From Apium graveolens (lineage: Eukaryota > Streptophyta > Magnoliopsida > Apiales > Apiaceae), in contig NC_133649.1 of NCBI RefSeq assembly GCF_009905375.1, positions 223,717,275-223,781,274 on the forward strand: 64,000 nt of DNA, written 5' to 3'. Both the position numbers and the translations under genes were made by a program. How positions within the stretch are numbered: position 1 is the stretch's first letter; every line of letters begins with the position of its first letter. The notes below the pieces were generated by a model, which was not told the origin of the DNA, ran no database searches, and saw only the letters and a list, made by a program, of their open reading frames with translations. Of this stretch, positions 12,393-24,300 are shown piece by piece.

Positions 12393-13386
12393 TGTTGGGT
12401 ATAATAACTAAAATGTGCAACAATGGGATAATTATATAATAATTAAAAAGAACCGGTAAATTAACCAATAACGAAACAATCACGAAGGTTGAAACAAACT
12501 ATAATCAGCAACTAAATTGAAATGAGAAAAGAGGAAATCACTTAGCTCTATGAAACTTTATCAGAATTCGAGAACCAACTGAGTTGCCAAACCCTCGAGA
12601 AGACTTGACTGTTCTTGAAGAGATTATTTCCCCACTTACGCTGTGATGAGTTTCCACAATATCACTTTCAGGATAAAATAGCTTAGAGCGATCCGTTCAC
12701 AGATATGAGAAGGCTCAACAATGACCAGTACCTCAATAGACCAAGAAAACCTATGTATCTTGTATGTATATATGTGTGTGAGAGAGCGAGATGAGAGACT
12801 AGGGTTTGTTCTTCTTCTTCTTCTTCTTTCTTCAAAATAGTAACGTAACCCCTAATTTATATATCTCTATCTATTATATTGATATCAAGAGTCTATTATC
12901 ATAATTATTAAAATAATAATAATCCTTATTTTGATATTAATATTAAATTTAATATACCATAAACTTATTTATAGATATTCATGTATTTAGTTTCAGTATT
13001 TAGTTGGCCCTGAGCATAATATAGTATATTAAAGCTCAAGACCTGAGCTAAGGATGAGCACTATATGGAGTCCCAATTTTTAGACTCACAAGCCCGAGCC
13101 TATGCTCATATCCCCTGATCAACCTCGCAAGCCCTGAGCTTACGTTCAAGTCCTCTGAGTATGTCAAGAGAATTCACAAATCACTTGTCAACTAAAACTA
13201 AAACAACATTTATATAAATAAGCAATTTTGCTCTCATGTCTTCATGTATTACACTAAGAAAATATCTTAGATCCAAACATGAAAGTTTACGTCCTTATAA
13301 AAAGGAAGAACCTTCACTTGTTAGTTTCTGGTAATTTCATCGAAAACACAACTAATTTATGTTTTAAACTTTACTATTTTCTAACA
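12393..13386 (-). repeat. 5' LTR of the minus-strand Ty1/copia element
   Basis: Bounded by TGTTGGG at 12393 and CTAACA at 13386, with the 12931-13386 part repeated at 1-460. It contains a CTT microsatellite (12808-12832) and AT-rich tracts. The gag ATG lies 41 bases inside its left edge. I could not recognise an initiator tRNA-Met primer site in that short leader, so a different primer or decay must be assumed. The flanking base pairs at 13387-13391 (GTTTC) would be the target duplication, but the partner is off-window. Confidence 0.75.
12808..12832. repeat. (CTT)n microsatellite
   Basis: Short run of cttcttcttctt inside the copia 5' LTR. Confidence 0.7.
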
Positions 13387-13387
13387 G

Positions 13388-13900
13388 TTTCTTATGTTCT
13401 GCCTTCTTTCTCCATGGCCACACAGTCTCTTTGGGAACCTCAATTTTCTCCAAAGCTGCTTCCTCCTTTATTTCCTCCTCAACAGCCTTGATCACCTCTG
13501 GAAAAGCTTCTGGCTCAACAATTTTTGCCTACTCCTCATCGACATCGTTGGTCATCTCTAAAGTAGTGCCTCCTTAGCTTTACGAGCTTCCTTAACTGGT
13601 GCAAATATTAACCTCTTCCTCCTTCTCCTGACTTCTGATGCCTCCTGCATCATATGTGAGAAATGAAATAAATTTTACAATACTATGAAATAAAGTATAT
13701 ATCAATCTGATAATTTTGTGTTTCTTTATGGAAAGCTAGATTAGTAATTAACTGGAAAACAGTCTCGGTCATGGACTTGAAAGTGGCAGGATCCCCGACA
13801 GAGGGATGTAGCTCTGGGGCCATCCAATATAAGAAAGATTAACCAAAACGCCAAGGAGTGTAAGCATAAGCAGAATCCATATATGACACATTTGTTCAAA
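13388..13900 (-). pseudogene. Unrecognised coding-like fragments, two possible exons
   Basis: On the minus strand, 13870-13755 reads as MAPELHPSVGDPATFKSMTE plus a few residues and meets a GT donor-like site. After ~120 bp of AT-rich sequence with a TGATGCAG acceptor, 13645-13400 reads EASEVRRRRKRLIFAPVKEA and then a Glu/Lys-rich stretch ending VPWPWRKK-like (exact: KETVWPWRKK). Stops (TAG twice) break it. Base composition and frame bias look like former coding sequence rather than transposon LTR. I do not recognise the family. It lies just outside the copia 5' LTR and may be a gene scrap captured or truncated by transposition. Confidence 0.3.
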
Positions 13901-14690
13901 TATGAATATTTTCAAAAAATAACATGTTGCCATTTCCAATTTTTTCTAACCAATATTAAAATTTTAATTGAAACTAAATTATAAACTTTTGTAATATTAA
14001 ACAAATTTTTATAAGTAATGACAAAATTTATTACCAGAGAAACATAAAAACTTGAAATTAAACAATATGAACTTAAGTTCAAATTAATAAAAAAAAGTTA
14101 TTTTCAAAAATAACAAATTGTTTTTTATTAAACATAAGAAAATAAAAATAATTAATTCTTTTATAATCTATTTAAACTATATAGTATTATGAAACCTATA
14201 TTATTAAAAGTCTAGTATGTGGCTGATAATTAAGATTTAGCTACATGCTAATTAATTTATTTCAACTAAAATAAAAATTTAACAAATAATTTTTTTTGTA
14301 ATTTTATTGTTTTATATTTTTTTTTACATAAGTACATGTTGCAAGCAAAATCAATTATATACAGCCTTTTCCGCATTTAAAATTGCATTTATTTACATTT
14401 TAGTTGCATTTGTTTGCAAAGTGGTATTTTCCAAAAAAGAAAATTAAAATCCCATTTTATAAAATAAAAGATAACATTCATACTATTTTGTTAAAAAAGA
14501 AAATTATCCCTGCGGTAATATTTAGTTATACTATTGGTCATCATTATGATGGCATAGTTAGGCGATTTGTAGTGAAATATTATTATATTATATCTCATTA
14601 AAAATAGTCATTTTATTAAAAAATACTTTTTTTGGGGATTTTGTTTTTTTACTTTCACTTATTTCTCCGATGGCTATTTGTAAGGTGTAT
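13901..14690. other. AT-rich stretch without recognisable genes
   Basis: Long A/T runs, low complexity, no repeat boundary that I could pair and no credible reading frame. Confidence 0.6.
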
Positions 14691-14906
14691 TCATTGTCCT
14701 TTCAGAGGTTTGATTATGCATGCTTATTTTTATCACTCACTTCCATGAACATCACCTTCAGTTTGATTCACAAATTACTTATGTTAAAGAGCTTATTAGT
14801 AAAGAATTTGGCATCTTTATAGTGGTTGATGTTGCTCTTTGTCAAGTTGAGCAATGACTTTGGGGTGAGTGCTTGACTATACATTCACTTCGCAAGCATT
14901 GTAAAA

Positions 14907-15086
14907 TGTTAACATATATAACATTATTATTATTGGATAATTTTATTATTATAATAGTTTCCTTTCTAAGATATTTTCCCTGTTATTGTTTACTTGTTAA
15001 CTATATAAAACCTCATTCTCTTGTAATTGATAACAAGTCTTATTATAACAAAATCCCACTTTTTTCTCTTTGCTCTATACTTATCA
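14907..15086 (+). repeat. 5' LTR of the TRIM-like element
   Basis: 180 bp, TG...CA. TATATAAAA at 15002-15010 is a candidate TATA box. It matches 16307-16486 with scattered substitutions. Confidence 0.8.
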
Positions 15087-15534
15087 TTATCAAGAGATAT
15101 GTTTCGATGTGGGATAGATTGATGGAGAGTCGATAGTTGTGGCTAACACATGTTGGGTTTAAAACATGTGTTTCGATTTTTTTTTTCTAGTCTTTTTCTC
15201 CAAATCGCTTCTTTGGATGATTTTGAGTTTTAGTAATGATTACTGTTTTTTCTTCGAATTTGTTGGATTTCTATAGGATAAACAAAATTGGTTTTGGTTG
15301 ATTTTTTTCTACTGGTTTTGGTTAGGACTCTCATACACACTCTTTGTCTCTCTTTGATGATATTGGCTCATTGATAATACTGTTTATTTTTCCTTTCTTT
15401 CCCCAACATCTTCCATTTCTTTTCTCGTATTGATGATGGGGGTGGCCCTAGGCACATCTATATACCTTCTCCGCCTTTTATTTTTTTAACTGATGCTCAA
15501 GGCGCACTGTCCCAGTGAAGGATTATATAGTTTA

Positions 15535-15770
15535 TTTAGTGCTCTAGGAATATTGGCCCTTCGAGGGATATGGTTAATTTATTTGGTACTCTAGCACATT
15601 GGCCCTTCGCGGGATTGGTTAAGTTAATTTGGTACTCTAGGCACATTGGCCCTTCGAGTGATTACTTTAGTTTATTTGGTGCTCTAGGCACATTGGCCCT
15701 TCACGGGATTGATTTAGTTTATTTGGTGCTTTAGGCACATTGGTTTAGTATATCTGGTGCCCTTCATGAA
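15535..15770 (+). repeat. Imperfect ~60 bp tandem repeat inside the TRIM-like element
   Basis: About four copies of a unit containing 'ctctaggcacattggccctt' and 'tttagtttatttggt', the last ones decayed. Confidence 0.7.
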
Positions 15771-16306
15771 ATTTGATTAGATTTGGATACATTTTGAATT
15801 TGGTTGAAGATCGAATACAGTTTGTTGACTTGGATTCGGTTATTTGGAGTTTGTTTGTATTAGTTATTGGGTTTGATTTTGAAGTTGGATATAGTTTTGA
15901 TGGTTGCAGATTTGTTTTAGTTTTAAAGTTTCTTTGGTTATTGGATAACGCTTGTGGTTTTGGTATTGGTTGCAAATTTGATTTACTTCCAAAGTTATTT
16001 TGTTTGGTTATTGATGATATGGATGGCTTTTGTTCACTTGCTGATTGGATTTCTTCTTAACTCTGATTTCAGTTTAGATACACTTGGATTGCTCTGTTTT
16101 CTCCTGTCTTGTTGCATTTTTGGACAATTTCTCCTATGTTGGTATGCTTTGGATTCCGTTGGTATTTGGTTGTCTTGGACATGTGACTATGTTTGGATTC
16201 ATTTGGATACTTTTGTTTTCTCACTTGCAGCTTTGGATCATTTAAATATGTGGCTAAGTTTCATGTTTGCCAAACTCTCGATTCACCATTATGAGTTTGA
16301 GGGGGA

Positions 16307-16486
16307 TGTTAACATATATAAAATTATTATTATTGGATATTCATTATTATAATAGTTTTCTTGTTAAGATGTTTTATTTTGTTATTGTTTAATTGTTGGA
16401 TATATAAAGCCCAATTACCTTGTATTTGAGAACAAGTCTTATTGTAATAAAATCCCATTTTTCTCTCTTTCCTTCATACTTTATCA
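16307..16486 (+). repeat. 3' LTR of the TRIM-like element
   Basis: 180 bp copy of the left LTR, preceded by a purine tract. TATATAAA at 16401-16408. Confidence 0.8.
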
Positions 16487-18670
16487 TAAACATGCTAATG
16501 TATAATCCTTTTTACCCCATATGTATGAGTTAGACAGTTTCATTTCTTTCTATATTCGGGGTATTATTCGGCTATATACATTGTCAACAATGTTGTGGAT
16601 CTTTCAGACCCTGAATCTGTTGTATATCCTCATGTTTTGGATGTCACAATAATTGACAAAGTTTTTTAGTGCCCATTTCGTACAGTAAATAGTATTCCCA
16701 TCTGCTTGTAGATTTGCTTTTTTAAAAGATCTAAGGAATGTTTTGGCTACAATTGTAAGCGACCCTTCCTCTTCTTATTATATTGACATTTACCCCTACA
16801 TTCCACGTGAACGTCAAGAAAAAAGATCTGAAAATTGAAAGGCCTTGCGACAGAAGTGCATCATTACCGCGTTGGGAACTTGGAGTGAGCTTGGAGGTCT
16901 TTTAAAGTTACTTGACACTTTATTTGCAGAGACATCATGTCCTCCTAGTCTCAGGATGGATCAGTCTCCTAAAAAAGATAATGTGAAACAGTGTTTGAGA
17001 AAAAATTCTGATGGTTATTGTTGGGCAGCGGTTAAGATTTTGACATCATCTGGATTTGTACCTGATAGCCATCAAACTAAACTTTTACTTGAAAAACAGC
17101 GCCCATATGCATTTGCTCCAATATTTCCTACCTCTCCAGGTACCGAAGATCCTATTTTGGTTAATGATGAAATTGTTCTTCGCTATATTAAATCTTTTCA
17201 AAAAGTGATTTCTTGCGGACGATATGGTTTGAGGGCTCAAAATCTACTTGATTTTTTTATGGTTTCGAGTCTGTCATGGATAAAGAGCTTATTGCGATCC
17301 TAACACCAGTTGTAAACTTGTGGTTAAATGGTAAATGTCCAACATCTTTAGCGGAATTTATTGCAAGCGCACCTTTGAAGCCGATTCTCAAGCCTGATGG
17401 TGGAGTCAGACCAAGTGCAGTAAGTCCTATATGAAGACGTTTAGTTTCCAAAGTGGCTATGTAGAAGGTGGGTGAAGAGATGAATTTTTATTTAGGGGGT
17501 TTTCAATTTGGTGTGAGATTTTCAAGAGGAATCGTTTCTATTTTGCACGCAGCTAGTTGGTTTGTTGAGGTACATGGGTTAAATCCTAATCTACTTATAT
17601 TTTTGGTGGACTTCAAGAATACCTTTAATATGATTGATATAGGAAAAATGCTTAAAGATGTTAGAGCTAGGTGTCCATCTATATCTTCTTGGGTGGAGTT
17701 TCTTTATAGGAAACCAGCTAGGTTATTTTTGGGGTCCGGATTAATATGGTCAGCTCGTGGTATACATGAAGAGCATCCATTGAGACCTCCCCTCTTTGCA
17801 CTGACTCTACACCCGTTAATTCTTAGAATACACGAGGTATGTACTCTTTCTCTTCAAGCGTGATATTTTGATGGTGGTATTATGATTGGGGATTCAGTTG
17901 AAGTCTCTAAGACCTTGACTTTTATTGAATTAAATGGGTCAGGATTGGGTTTGGAGCTTAATATAGGAAATACATATGTTTTTGCCATGTTTCTGACCCA
18001 CGTATTTCTCGAGATGGACTTTTTTTGCCTGATATTGGTAGGCCTCAAGTAGGGGTCAAACTTTTTGGTGGTTCTATAAGCATGGGCGGAGAGTTTGTAG
18101 AGGAATTCGCTAAAAAGAAAGTTGTAAAATGTGTAGAGCTTATGTGTGTTTTGGAGAAATTTGATGATCCTCAATGTGAGTTTATGTTACTTAGGATTTG
18201 TATGTGACTAGATAACCCTTATGCTTTGCGCACTTGCCCACCATAATTTTTTGGAGAAACTTCTGCTCAGTTTGATACCGTATTCAGGAAGACACTAGAC
18301 AATATTGTAACATCGGAAGGTCTTGGATTTGGTGATCTTCAATGGAGATTGCCGACTTTGCCTATTCGTTCGGGTACTCTGGGTGTGTATACTGCTAGCG
18401 GCGCTATACTATTTGTATTTGTGAATTCTCGCATCCAATCTATTGAATTACATGATCATATTTTACGAGGATGTGAGATGATTTCAGTCGAAGATCATTT
18501 TACTTTAGCACATGAATTGTTGTAAACTGTGCTCTCCGGTATAGATTTGGTTAAATTATCCACTAAAGGGTTCCCCCCCAAAGCCAATGCACTATTTGGC
18601 AGAGCTTTACTTTAGTGGTATTTGCGAGAATTTGCCTAATAAATTTAATTTTTCAGGAAGAGAAACAACA

Positions 18671-18730
18671 GCTTTCTAGTGCTTGGGAGCCATACATACA
18701 GTTTTCCAGTGCTTGGGAGCCATACATACT
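18671..18730 (+). repeat. ~30 bp tandem duplication
   Basis: 'agtgcttgggagccatacat' occurs twice in tandem within the RT-domain pseudogene. Confidence 0.8.
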
Positions 18731-19223
18731 CAGGATTTCCTATTAGCCACTCCCATAGAGGGACTATAACAACGTATGACACCAATGTAATATCAGATGA
18801 TATTACTGTACATGCTCATGATTCTTTTATTTTCAAATAGAGTTCAGTGTCCATTATGCACGTTTCAAATAGATTTATTTGTAGAGTACATTGTTCATGG
18901 TAAAAAATAACCACGGTTCAAATATCGTCAAGACTTGGTAAAAGTTGTGTTATATGATGTATTATGGAGAGTTGGGATTGCAGTTAATAAAAACACATGT
19001 TTACTTTCTTACTACTCCCGGTGAAGTCAGATCAAATCTTAGGCCAACTAATGTGTTAATTTATAGTTGGAATAGAGGAAAACATACTTATGTTGATCTA
19101 ACGGGAATTTCTCCTTTGAGTGGATCTAGAAAATATACAGTTTGTAGTTGCTCAAGGGGCTACAAAAGCAGATGATACAAAGGTGCGTAAACATGATAAT
19201 ACATGCAAAGATAATTATGTGTA

Positions 19224-19673
19224 GAGGTGCATCCGATAACTGATGTTTTGTTTGAAGTTCGCAATGATGATAGAAAAGCTATAGTTGATATTGGTTTGAG
19301 AACCTGCACATGCAATAGATTTCAACTGGACCAACTTCCTTGTGCTCATACAATTGTTGTTTTACAAAAGGATAATCATGATCCATATGATTATTGTTCA
19401 CCATATTTCATAAAGGAAGCAATGATTCATGCATATGAAGAGACAGCGTTCCCTGTTGGTCACGAAGACACGTGGGAAGTACCCGAAAATATCAAGTCAA
19501 TGGCATTATATCCTCCACAAGGACGAGTAAGAGTGGGCAGACAAAAAAGAAGAAGATACAAAGCTTCTTGGGAGATGAATGCAAAACAGCGTGAACAAGT
19601 CAAATGCGGGAGTTGCAATCAATACAGACATAATAGGAGAACTTGTCGAAATTCTCCACTCAGACTTGCTTGA
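19224..19673 (+). pseudogene. MULE (MuDR-type) transposase, C-terminal fragment
   Basis: The reading frame (ATG at 19227, no true start) carries a SWIM zinc finger, CTCNRFQLDQLPCAH, at residues ~28-42. A C-terminal CX2CX4HX4C knuckle, CGSCNQYRHNRRTC, is intact. This pair, with the YCSPYF...AYEETAFPV spacer between, is the usual tail of plant Mutator-like transposases, which cut and rejoin element ends in the nucleus. The DDE catalytic domain and the rest of the N-terminus are absent: sequence immediately upstream belongs to the RT-domain pseudogene. The only in-frame stop is the natural one. It is convergent with the Ulp1-like gene at 47805-51631, from which it is separated by the later 27 kb chromovirus insertion. 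Confidence 0.9.
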
Positions 19674-20214
19674 ATTAGTTACTTTATATGAATACATAAT
19701 TTTTTTTTTCTCAAGCAAAGACATAATTGTCCTTTTATAGTACACGTAATAGAACTACTAGTTTTATATATTTGACTTTGAGGTTAAGGTATTAAGTGAC
19801 TTTCAGTTGCATTTAAAGTTGATTGTTGCATATTAGCATTATAATGTCTGCTAAACATTAGCAACAGTGAATGCTACACTATATGCAAATATCACCTAAT
19901 TTGCAACCTTGTGATAAACTTTACTCTATTTCTAAAATTTAAAGTGTAGCTTCATTAAGAGCCCCTACGGGGCCACCTATCCAAATGAATTCAAACTTAT
20001 CATGCCAGTGCATGATAATCCTTGTAATAATGTATAAATCTACAATGCAATAACACATGCAATATTATATGCAATTAAATACCCACTTATAGTCGTAAAT
20101 TGTTGAAGTTGCTACTATGCAACTTCATAATCCAATATCCAACATCATATGCAACTTTGTAAATAAATATGTAACTTCAGCAACTTTGACAATTTATGAT
20201 TTTAATATGAAACT
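19674..20214 (+). other. MULE non-coding region with ATGCAA-rich repeats
   Basis: AT-rich sequence after the transposase. 'atgcaa(c/t)' recurs many times (19887-20160). A block at 20041-20101 ('acacatgcaa' ... 'cccacttatagtcgtaaat') resembles 51641-51720, upstream of the Ulp1-like gene, in the same orientation. No gene seen. Confidence 0.55.
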
Positions 20215-21381
20215 TGTCACACCCCCAACTTAAACAGCAAAATAAATATAACTATTACATCATTTTAATGAAGAATACACAACCAAATCCAAGATCTTAC
20301 AGTTTAGGGTTTGGAACAGCCCAACACTACCAGCTATTACATCTGATTACAAATACCGAGTCCTCACACAACTATTATTACTTATTCTACCTGAGCTCGA
20401 ACATAAGCATCAGCATCACAGGTCTTACGGGCAGTCTGCTTGAATCTAACCATAGCTGCTAGCTGTAATATCAGGTTAAAGCAAGGAGTGAGCCAAATGC
20501 TCAACAAGTGCTAATAGTACGACACAAAACATAAACTGAGATATACTTTTAAGAATGACAATGGAAAGACATAACCAAAGGTAACGAGAGATAAAACTAT
20601 GTGAGATGGAATCATTTTGCTTGTATCAAATCAATTTTAAAATCATGTCTTAATCAAAATCATTTTATGACGCTACGGATTACAGCCGGTGATCAGCCGC
20701 GAAGTAATCCCGAACCTCGTTGGGTTCTAAAACATTAACGGGAATCCCTAGGCAACTTTTAAGCCTAATATAAGTGTGGAAATGACTCGCGTCGCAGTCC
20801 AGATCCACTATTCAAGAAAACATTTATCCCCCTTTGGGACTGAAAACCCACATTTTATTTATTTCAAAAGCTGATGCCGAATTGTAACAAAATCTCTTTT
20901 AACAATAAATATTTTTATTAAGGGATTATAGATCAACTCGAAACATGGGAAATATGGTACTATATCTCAGGGCCATGATTCACAAAACTTTACTCTATTG
21001 GGGTAACCAAAAGGGTTTTCATATGTCAGAATTTGGACAGGAAAATATGGTGAGACTAATGGATAATATGAAGGGGTAATGCCAAACTGGGCTCAAAGCA
21101 ATGGTTTCTCGTCAAGGTACAGGTGTTGGATCATTAAGAAGATAAGCTTCACGAATACTATGGGTGTTAAGGTAATGATCTCTAGCTCAGGATGTATATA
21201 TATATCAGAATTGTCAAGCTTTAGGATAGGAAAGAGGGTATCAATCAATGAGGAATCATGTTGGTAAGTTTCTGCCTATCAGAGTTCAAGGTAAGGTTCT
21301 ATAGGGGTTCAAGTATCAGGATGGGATATCAATACTTAGGAATCATCAGCATGTTACTCAAGAGGATCAATCAAGTAATAT
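20215..21381 (-). repeat. Outer chromovirus 3' LTR, left part
   Basis: Near-identical to 43578-44744. It is broken at AATAT (21377-21381) by the nested element and resumes at 35319. In the first ~300 bp I count about seven differences from the right LTR. Confidence 0.88.
21377..21381. other. Left target-site duplication of the nested element
   Basis: AATAT directly before TGTAACACC; the same five bases follow the element at 35319-35323. Confidence 0.9.
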
Positions 21382-24300
21382 TGTAACACCCCCAAATTCG
21401 GGGTCGGGGATCCGGGTTGTCACGAGTTCCATTTCCCTTAATAACACCCAATCTTAATAATTAATCAACTACTCTGTACTGTGACCCCACAATAAACACA
21501 CACACCACACGTTATAGTCTCACAGATGAACATCCAAAAATAATCACAAGTCATTTTATTCCACAATTATCTGTCAATACACCTTAAAAGGGTTTCTGAA
21601 TAAATTTACATTTCTTTGCCATTATTATAATTCATAAATATACATAAGTCTGGTACATCAAAAGTTGAAAGCCTAGCCTATTGGTAGATCCTACCTCGGC
21701 TATAACGGCATCAACGCCAGAGGAAACTGCGGAACGTTTCCTAACCGCTTGCGAATCGGGAGCTTGGTCCTGTTCATCTTTTCTATCTGTTGTTGTGTGA
21801 TGAAAGAAGAAAGCAAGGGTGAGCAACAAGCCCACCGAAATAATATGTATAATAATTAACAATATATGAGCATTCTCATAGTACTCATGAAAGTCTTGGT
21901 CAAGAAGAAATGAACCAAGTTTGATATCTTAACGCGACCAAGTCGCAAAATATTCATTATATATGTATATATATATACTTTTCAAAATCTTGGAAGTCCT
22001 CTTCCATGCATAATATACACAGAGTTCCAGTTTATAACTGTATAAAAATATCGTTGCAAGGTGATCTCATATATCTAACCTTGTCTCAACGTTTTTGTGA
22101 AAATCTTTGTCATGCATAAGATAATCATTAACCAGATATAAGTTGAAAAGATGAAGTTACAAGATACTCCAATATACTTATATCTTTTCCGAATACTACT
22201 TGAACTACCACCGTTCAAGTTATAATTAGTTTCAAAAGTTCATCACATAGATGAGACTACAAGACAAGATTTGAATAGATTCAATCTTTGAATATCATTA
22301 TAAATAATGAAGTTACGAGATACTTCATTAAGTCCCGATATATATATACACCTATATATATACATACGTTTCCTGAAAACCTCTGTCATGTAAAGTATGA
22401 ACAGAATTGTAATATCCAATAAATTTGGAAAGGAAAGAATTTTGGCATAAACCTGATATCTTGCTGATCAGGCAAAGATACCAATAAGTAACTTTTTCTA
22501 CTAGTAGATGGACGAATTCCCCACTGGCCATCACCCTGGTCGCAATAGGACCTTATGCTGGACTTCCACTCAGCCATTTACGCATTTGATGGACTCCCAC
22601 TGAGCCACTTACACTATCATGGACGCCCACTGAGCCCATGTTGCTTATGCCGACTCGATAGATGGACTTACTTCCCGAATGTTGGGTAAGTAATCAATTC
22701 ATTTACCAAAACTGCAACCTTGTTGCGAATATAAAATACACCACAGAGCTGGATCCCTCAGGTTTTGAGCGAGTATTTAAATCCCCTTTAAAAGGAAGAT
22801 CTTAAATATAAAAATGAGTTTTGGGATCCGCTCTAACTTTTAAAAATCATTTTGAAGACTCAAAAATACTTTAAAGAGTGTTTGGAGTAATGCTGATTTA
22901 ATGAAGTAAATCAGTCCCAATATATTTAGAAAATATCTGAATATTATTATTTAAATAATATTCCCATAAAGAATAATCTTTATACAAATAATTGAAGTAG
23001 AAGTTGTAAGACTTATACTTAAAATGAGTATTAAATAACCAAAGATATACTTATACGAAAGTACTATCTTTATTTGAATAATCAAAAATAAGTTTGATTA
23101 TCGACACCTTATTCTTTAATAAAATAAAGAATATAACTCAGCAATAATCGGAGTCATAGATCCTCAAATGAATATTCAAATAATATTCATTAAATAATAT
23201 AAACTGAGTCATAAGCCCTCGAATGAATATTCAAATAATATTCAATTAATAAAATAAACTGAGTCATAAGCCCTCGAATGAATATTCAAATAATATTCAA
23301 TTAATAAAATAAACTGAGTCATAAGCCCTCGAATGAATATTCAAATAATATTCAATTAATAAAATAAACTAAGTCATAATTCCTCGAATGAATATTCAAA
23401 ATAATATTCATTAAATAGAATAAACGGAGTCATAAGTCCTCGAATGAATATTCAAATAATATTCATTATTTAAAATAAAGTTATCGAATAAACCTTATTC
23501 GATTAATAGTTTTGAAAACTATATCAATATATATATATATATATATAAATATATATATATAATATACTCGGGAACATCGACTCCCGGTTTTAGAAAATGT
23601 TCACCTTTGGGTCCCCTATACTAAGGGTATACGCAACTACTGCTTATCTCTAGCATAAGTATTATGCAACTTATAAGCAATTGAATCAACAGATATATAT
23701 CAAGATTACGAAACAGACATGCTTATATACCATATCAGCATGCTCCAATATATCACAAAATTTGCTAATAACAATCATGCACTTATCACAAGATAATGCA
23801 TATACATATATTTACATCACAACAACAGTATAACGGGTAGAAAACTTGCCTGAGTGCTCCCGGATAGACTTAAGCTTAGAGTGGGTCCGATAACCTATAA
23901 ACAACAACATAAGTCAGAATTAAACCCCGGTCGCTTAAGAAACTAGACTTTAACCAATTGAACTCTAACGTTCGCTTTTGCGCTTAATGATTCACTTAAG
24001 TCGCTCGAGTACTCTCGGCTCCACTATTTTTAATAAATTAACCATTAAGGGTTTTAAGGAGATTCTTTCGCGAGTACCTTACCAACTGCCTAATCCACTT
24101 AACATAATTGTTTCATACCCCAATTAGTCTTTTAAGGTCCTTAACCAAGGTTTCAAAGTAAGGCGAGGGGTAATGGTTCGGTCGCGAAACGTCGTTACTT
24201 AAAACGGTCATTTCTCCTAAACCGTACATCGGAATCAAACGAACTACATATCAAAACGAAGCTCGTAACATGAACTATCTAATCATGGAAATGGTCAAAA

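Larger units (their letters stand above)
14907..16486 (+). mobile_element. TRIM-like non-autonomous LTR retrotransposon
   Basis: Two 180 bp direct repeats (14907-15086 and 16307-16486) start TGTTAACATATATAA and end TTATCA. They enclose 1.22 kb without gag or pol. A purine tract TTGAGGGGGA (16297-16306) precedes the right LTR, and TTATCAAGAG just after the left LTR may be a decayed initiator-Met primer site. Flanks are TAAAA (14902-14906) and TAAAC (16487-16491), a target duplication with one change. The insertion splits the RT-domain pseudogene, whose frame continues across it (LRKHC / KHANV). Size and structure fit TRIMs, slightly larger than usual. Reading frames inside are T-rich and look like chance. 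Confidence 0.8.
14760..19222 (+). pseudogene. Plant reverse-transcriptase-domain family pseudogene, split by a TRIM
   Basis: Translated pieces in several frames line up in order with a widespread plant protein family usually annotated only as 'reverse transcriptase domain-containing'. N-terminal part: KELISKEFGIF and CLTIHSLRKHC (14770-14906), resuming after the TRIM at KHANV (16491). Then YIPRERQEKRSE (16797-16833); an upstream domain with TSSGFVPDS and ISCGRYGLRAQNLLDF (16845-17303); RT-like motifs LVDFKNTFNMID and PPLFALTLHPLI (17468-17863), with the catalytic YLDD-type box reading YFDGG; VGVKLFGG and DDPQCEFMLLRI (18025-18207); GFGDLQWRLPTLP (18330-18365); and LRPTNVLIYSWNRG...VDLTG (19030-19110), ending RKHDNTCKDNY near 19220. 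Stops and frameshifts are frequent. RT activity is excluded by the lost active site. The family assignment is from memory of its motifs. Confidence 0.75.

Noticed and set aside
15773..16352. Two hydrophobic frames with several apparent membrane segments
   Set aside because: They come from T-rich non-coding DNA inside the TRIM-like element, overlap each other and lack codon bias.
19966..19980. GCCCC-tac-GGGGC hairpin after the transposase as a terminator
   Set aside because: Eukaryotic context, short, no support for function.
23150..23485. Regular repeats that might suggest a CRISPR array
   Set aside because: Repeats are contiguous with no unique spacers, in a plant LTR, and duplicated in the other LTR.
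23524..23565. AT dinucleotide tract as a replication or matrix site
   Set aside because: Simple microsatellite, length differs between the two LTR copies; no other evidence.
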